64,000 bases of DNA from contig NZ_BEWB01000015.1 in the NCBI RefSeq assembly GCF_003112555.1, forward strand, positions 1-64,000, given 5' to 3'. A program made the position numbers and the translations under genes. The stretch's first letter is position 1. Each line of letters starts with the position of its first letter. This stretch comes from Streptomyces coelicoflavus (GTDB lineage Bacteria > Actinomycetota > Actinomycetes > Streptomycetales > Streptomycetaceae). The notes below the pieces were generated by a model. That model searched no databases, was not told where the DNA came from, and was given only the letters and a program-made list of their open reading frames with translations. Positions 61,453 through 64,000 of the stretch are shown piece by piece.

Positions 61453-62031
61453 TCAGACCACGGCGAGCCGGTCCACCAGCAGTTCCACCCTCCGCGCGGC
61501 GTCCTCCGGCAGCAGCCGTCCCGCCCGGGTCAGGGTCGCGAGGCCGTGCAGGGACGCCCAGAACACCTCGGTGAACAGCGCCGGGTGAACACCGTCCCCG
61601 GCGACCTCGCCCAGGCTCTCGAGGAGCGCGGCGAAGGCGTCCTTGAGCGGCTCCGGGGTGTCCTCCCGCGCGTACGGCAGGCCGCCGTCGAGCTGGAACA
61701 GGGCGTCGTAGACCGCCGGGTTGCGTGCGGCGAAGTCGAGGTAGATACGGGCGAGCGCGACGACCCGCCCGCGGGGGCCGTCCGCGGCGGAGGTCGCGGC
61801 ACGCACCGCCGCGGCCATCTCGGCGGCGCCCTCCAGGGCGACGGCGCCGATGATCTCCCGCTTGCCGCGGAAGTGGCTGTAGAGGACGGGCTGGCTGTAC
61901 TCGATGCGCTCGGCGAGCCGGCGGGTGGTGACCGCGTCCCAGCCCTGCTGCTCGGCGAGTTCACGGGCGGTCGCCACGATGAGGCGCTCGCGCTCCGCCC
62001 GTTCGCGCTGCTTGCGTTCCTGTACCGACAT
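61453..62031 (-). CDS. TetR-family regulator
   Basis: The 192-residue protein has a TetR HTH (LIVATARELAEQQGWDAVTTRRLAERIEY, read in parts, then SQPVLYSHFRGKREIIGAV) and a TetR_C-like ligand domain. The divergent DUF1772 gene lies 92 bases away, and the gap contains two identical-type palindromes, so this pair forms a classical repressor-target unit. Confidence 0.88.
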   Translation of the reverse strand: MSVQERKQRERAERERLIVATARELAEQQGWDAVTTRRLAERIEYSQPVLYSHFRGKREIIGAVALEGAAEMAAAVRAATSAADGPRGRVVALARIYLDFAARNPAVYDALFQLDGGLPYAREDTPEPLKDAFAALLESLGEVAGDGVHPALFTEVFWASLHGLATLTRAGRLLPEDAARRVELLVDRLAVV

Positions 62032-62040
62032 GACTCGACC

Positions 62041-62104
62041 CTAGCATCGCTAGACAAGCGAGCGGCAGCAGTACTAGCGTTGACTCGTCATCTAGCGACG
62101 CTAG
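62041..62104. promoter_or_regulatory. Twin TetR operators and promoter of the DUF1772 gene
   Basis: CTAGCATCGCTAG (62041-62053) and CTAGCGACGCTAG (62092-62104) are near-identical palindromes. TTGACT at 62080-62085 and TAGCTT at 62102-62107 (16-base spacer) form a promoter that the second operator would block. Confidence 0.78.
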
Positions 62105-62122
62105 CTTCCCGGAGGGGTCGTC

Positions 62123-62584
62123 ATGCTCACCGCACTCGAGGTGTTCACCACCGTGACCGTCGGCCTGATGGTGGGGGTGGAGTTCTCGGTCGCCTTCGTC
62201 ATGAACCGGATCTTCAGCGCCCTTCCCGAGGACAGTGGCCAGCTCGCCCGCGCCCACGGGGGCCGGATGCTCGGCGCCCTGATGCCGTTCTGGTACATCG
62301 GCTCGCTCGCCCTCGGCGCGGTCTGGGCCGTCGCGGAATGGGGCCACCCCGGCGCCCGGCTCGTCGTCGTCGCCGCGGCGCTGCTGATGGTCAGCGTGAT
62401 CATGTCGATCCTGCTGCTCGTCCCGATCAACAACCGGGGCAAGACGTGGACCCCCGAGAACCGGCCCGCGGACTGGAAGGAGCAGATGAACCGCTGGGAC
62501 CGCTACCACTACGTCCGCGTCGCCGTCATCGTCGCCGCCTTCACGCTCCTGGTCACCGCCCTCGTCCGAGGCGGATCCGCGTGA
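62123..62584 (+). CDS. DUF1772-like four-helix membrane protein
   Basis: This 153-residue protein has four membrane helices with the conserved FVMNRIFSALPE and VPINNRGKTW elements of the DUF1772/anthrone-oxygenase-like family. Some relatives oxidise polyketides; others are uncharacterised. The ATG follows GGAGGGG. Control by the divergent TetR gene is likely. Confidence 0.83.
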   Translation: MLTALEVFTTVTVGLMVGVEFSVAFVMNRIFSALPEDSGQLARAHGGRMLGALMPFWYIGSLALGAVWAVAEWGHPGARLVVVAAALLMVSVIMSILLLVPINNRGKTWTPENRPADWKEQMNRWDRYHYVRVAVIVAAFTLLVTALVRGGSA

Positions 62585-62639
62585 ACGCGCGGGCTTCCGG
62601 CCTCGGTGGCCGAGCCGGCTTGGAGCGCGCGGGTCGTGG

Positions 62640-63089
62640 TCAGGGGTTCTCGGAGGGCTGGGCCTTGGCAACGGCGAAAACGAACAAGTCCCTAACGTCG
62701 TCGCGGAGTTGGTAGCCGACGACCGGGCCGTAGCCGGGGCCGTGGTAGATCAAGGGCTGCTCGATGCCCTGGGGCAGCCAGCCCTCCGTCACGCCTTTGA
62801 GGAGCGTGGTCGTCAGGGGGCCGGAGTGTCCGCGCAGGCCCTTGCCGTCCTCGCGGAGGGCGTCGGCCGGCACGTAGCCGCCGCGCCGCACGGCCTCGCG
62901 GACGATGCGGGCGGCGCGGGGCGGGAGCGCGCGGTAGTAGCGCTCGGCCCGTACGGGCGTCCAGTCGGTGTCGACCTCGACGGCGGCCGCGTGCCGGGCG
63001 AGCAGTTCCAGCAGCTCGGTCCGGAACGCGTCGGTCGGTTCCTCGACGGTGACGGTGATCTTCAAGAGGGCTTCCGTTGCATCAGACAT
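62640..63089 (-). CDS. Hypothetical protein
   Basis: The 149-residue protein has an N-terminal strand (LLKITVTVEEPTD), a helix with the acidic patch VEVDTDWTPVRAERYYRAL, and a helix-turn-helix-like centre (AARIVREAVRRGGYVPADAL). The C-terminus is conserved-looking and aromatic (LIYHGPGYGPVVGYQL). No family was assigned. The ATG at 63089 has a weak ribosome site; the frame could begin at 63122. Confidence 0.6.
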   Translation of the reverse strand: MSDATEALLKITVTVEEPTDAFRTELLELLARHAAAVEVDTDWTPVRAERYYRALPPRAARIVREAVRRGGYVPADALREDGKGLRGHSGPLTTTLLKGVTEGWLPQGIEQPLIYHGPGYGPVVGYQLRDDVRDLFVFAVAKAQPSENP

Positions 63090-63194
63090 GGATAGAGGTC
63101 GGTCAGACGTGGAGCGGCCCACGGTAGCGCGTACCGCCTCGGTCGTCCTCGGCTTCGGCCTTGTCCGGCGACCGTGGGCGTGTTAGGTGACCCT

Positions 63195-63224
63195 TACCTC
63201 CTATTCCCCGTAGAATACGAGGTA
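63195..63224. promoter_or_regulatory. Imperfect inverted repeat upstream of the integrase gene
   Basis: TACCTCCTATTC (63195-63206) and GAATACGAGGTA (63213-63224) are inverted with one mismatch around CCCGTA. The AT-richness contrasts with the surroundings. It could be an operator or a recombination site for the integrase that starts at 63266. Confidence 0.5.
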
Positions 63225-63265
63225 GTGAAAGGCAGTCAGCCAGTCGGGCTGGACGGAGGGCGCGC

Positions 63266-64000
63266 GTGTCGGCAGTGGCGACGTCGGAAGCGGCGGAAGG
63301 AACGGCTGCGGAAGCGACCGCGACGGACGGCGAGATCCGTGACGCCGAGATTCACGACGCCGAGATCGTCGGCGAGGACGAACGGCTCCTGCCCGCCGTC
63401 CCGGTCGACGACGCCGCCCCGGCCACTCCCCCGGCCCCGGCCCCCTATCACGTCACCCGCCACACGGTCCTCGCCGAGGGCGAGCTGCCGCCGCGCTCCG
63501 ACGGCCAACCCGCCTTCACCGCAACGGACTTCACCGTCCCCGACCGGGTGAAGAAGCGGATCGCCGAGCGCGGCGCGCGCAACACCCGGGTCAACCGCGA
63601 CTCCACGCGTACGAGGTTCGAGCAGTGGTGCCGGGAAGAAGGACGGGTCGCCCGGCCCACGACCACCACGGCGAACGTCGCCGCCTACTTCGGCCACCTC
63701 ATGGAGAGGGGCAAGCCGGACGGCGGCGGCAGGTACAGCCCGGACAGTCTGCTCGCCTACTGCTCCCGGATCGTCTCCTGGTACCCGAAGGGCGAACGGC
63801 CGGACGCGTCCCTCGTGCGCGAGATGATCGAGGACTACCGGCTGGAGGAGTTCATCCCGGCCGGAGGGGAGACGGAGCGGTCGGCCGGACTCACCCTGAA
63901 GTACCTGGTCCGGGTGCTCGCCGGGATCGACGAGACCACCCGGATCGGGCGCCGCGACGCGGCCGTGCTCGTCCTTCAGTACGGGATGCTCTACCGCTCC
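63266..64000 (+). CDS. Tyrosine recombinase/integrase, N-terminal part (runs off the window)
   Basis: The first 245 codons are visible. A long acidic, Ala/Pro-rich head (about 70 residues) is followed by a SAM-like core-binding domain (NRDSTRTRFEQWCREEGR and VAAYFGHLMERG). The start of the catalytic domain follows, with LTLKYLVRVLAGIDETTRIGRRDAAVLVLQYGMLYRS (read in parts), where the Arg of the catalytic set would be in the final YRS. GTG 63266 has GGAGGG six bases upstream. Catalytic His and Tyr lie beyond the window. Confidence 0.8.
   Translation, partial: MSAVATSEAAEGTAAEATATDGEIRDAEIHDAEIVGEDERLLPAVPVDDAAPATPPAPAPYHVTRHTVLAEGELPPRSDGQPAFTATDFTVPDRVKKRIAERGARNTRVNRDSTRTRFEQWCREEGRVARPTTTTANVAAYFGHLMERGKPDGGGRYSPDSLLAYCSRIVSWYPKGERPDASLVREMIEDYRLEEFIPAGGETERSAGLTLKYLVRVLAGIDETTRIGRRDAAVLVLQYGMLYRS

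Noticed and set aside
1..64000. tRNA and rRNA genes
   Set aside because: No cloverleaf-like or rRNA-like segment was recognised by eye; a covariance-model scan was not possible.

Overview
The window is GC-rich actinobacterial DNA. Codon use, GTG starts, the SCO6880-type conjugation genes and the families present all point to Streptomyces. A type IV secretion cluster, a TraA-type relaxase, ParA/ParB with centromere sites, and an iteron-bearing replication locus together indicate a large conjugative plasmid (probably linear) or a plasmid-derived element in a chromosome arm.

Layout. (1) 1-9.0 kb: conjugation apparatus. Leftward genes encode a VirB4-like ATPase (runs off the left edge), an SCO6880-family protein, a VirB6/TrbL-like channel protein, a VirB8-like protein, a pilin-like protein and a MinD-like protein. 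A rightward gene encodes a cell-wall-cleaving VirB1-like enzyme. (2) 9.1-23.5 kb: a complete type I-E CRISPR-Cas system, with array 1 (34 repeats, minus orientation), cas3, cse1, an unusual tandem cse2-cse2 fusion, cas7, cas5, cas6, cas1, cas2 and array 2 (about 30 repeats, plus orientation). The two arrays share a leader and both degrade at their outer ends. (3) 23.6-27.8 kb: MobF relaxase-helicase TraA. (4) 27,948-35,372: a 7.4-kb TniA/TniB-type transposon with TGT...ACA ends and a 5-bp GACGT target duplication. It carries a serine resolvase and a MerR/MerB organomercurial cargo. At the position where TniQ is expected it has two other genes, one with a degenerate AAA-like region and one with an HTH. 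(5) 35.7-44.4 kb: parB, parA, five copies of a 19-bp palindrome (putative parS, one inside parB), two small winged-helix Rep candidates and an iteron cluster. (6) 44.7-64 kb: accessory genes. These include an SMI1/KNR4-like protein, an MFS exporter, MerR and three TetR regulators with visible operators, a Ser/Thr kinase, an ECF sigma factor, a PIN toxin-antitoxin pair, a gene pair sharing an amyloid-like motif, a Tn3 transposase scar and, at the right edge, the start of a tyrosine integrase.

How they work together. Blocks 1 and 3 form one transfer system that is now interrupted by the CRISPR-Cas block, so CRISPR immunity travels with the plasmid. Block 5 provides replication and segregation, and its parS and iteron sites are interleaved. 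The mercury transposon sits between the relaxase gene and parB. All functional statements are inferred from protein motifs and gene order read by eye; no database search was run.
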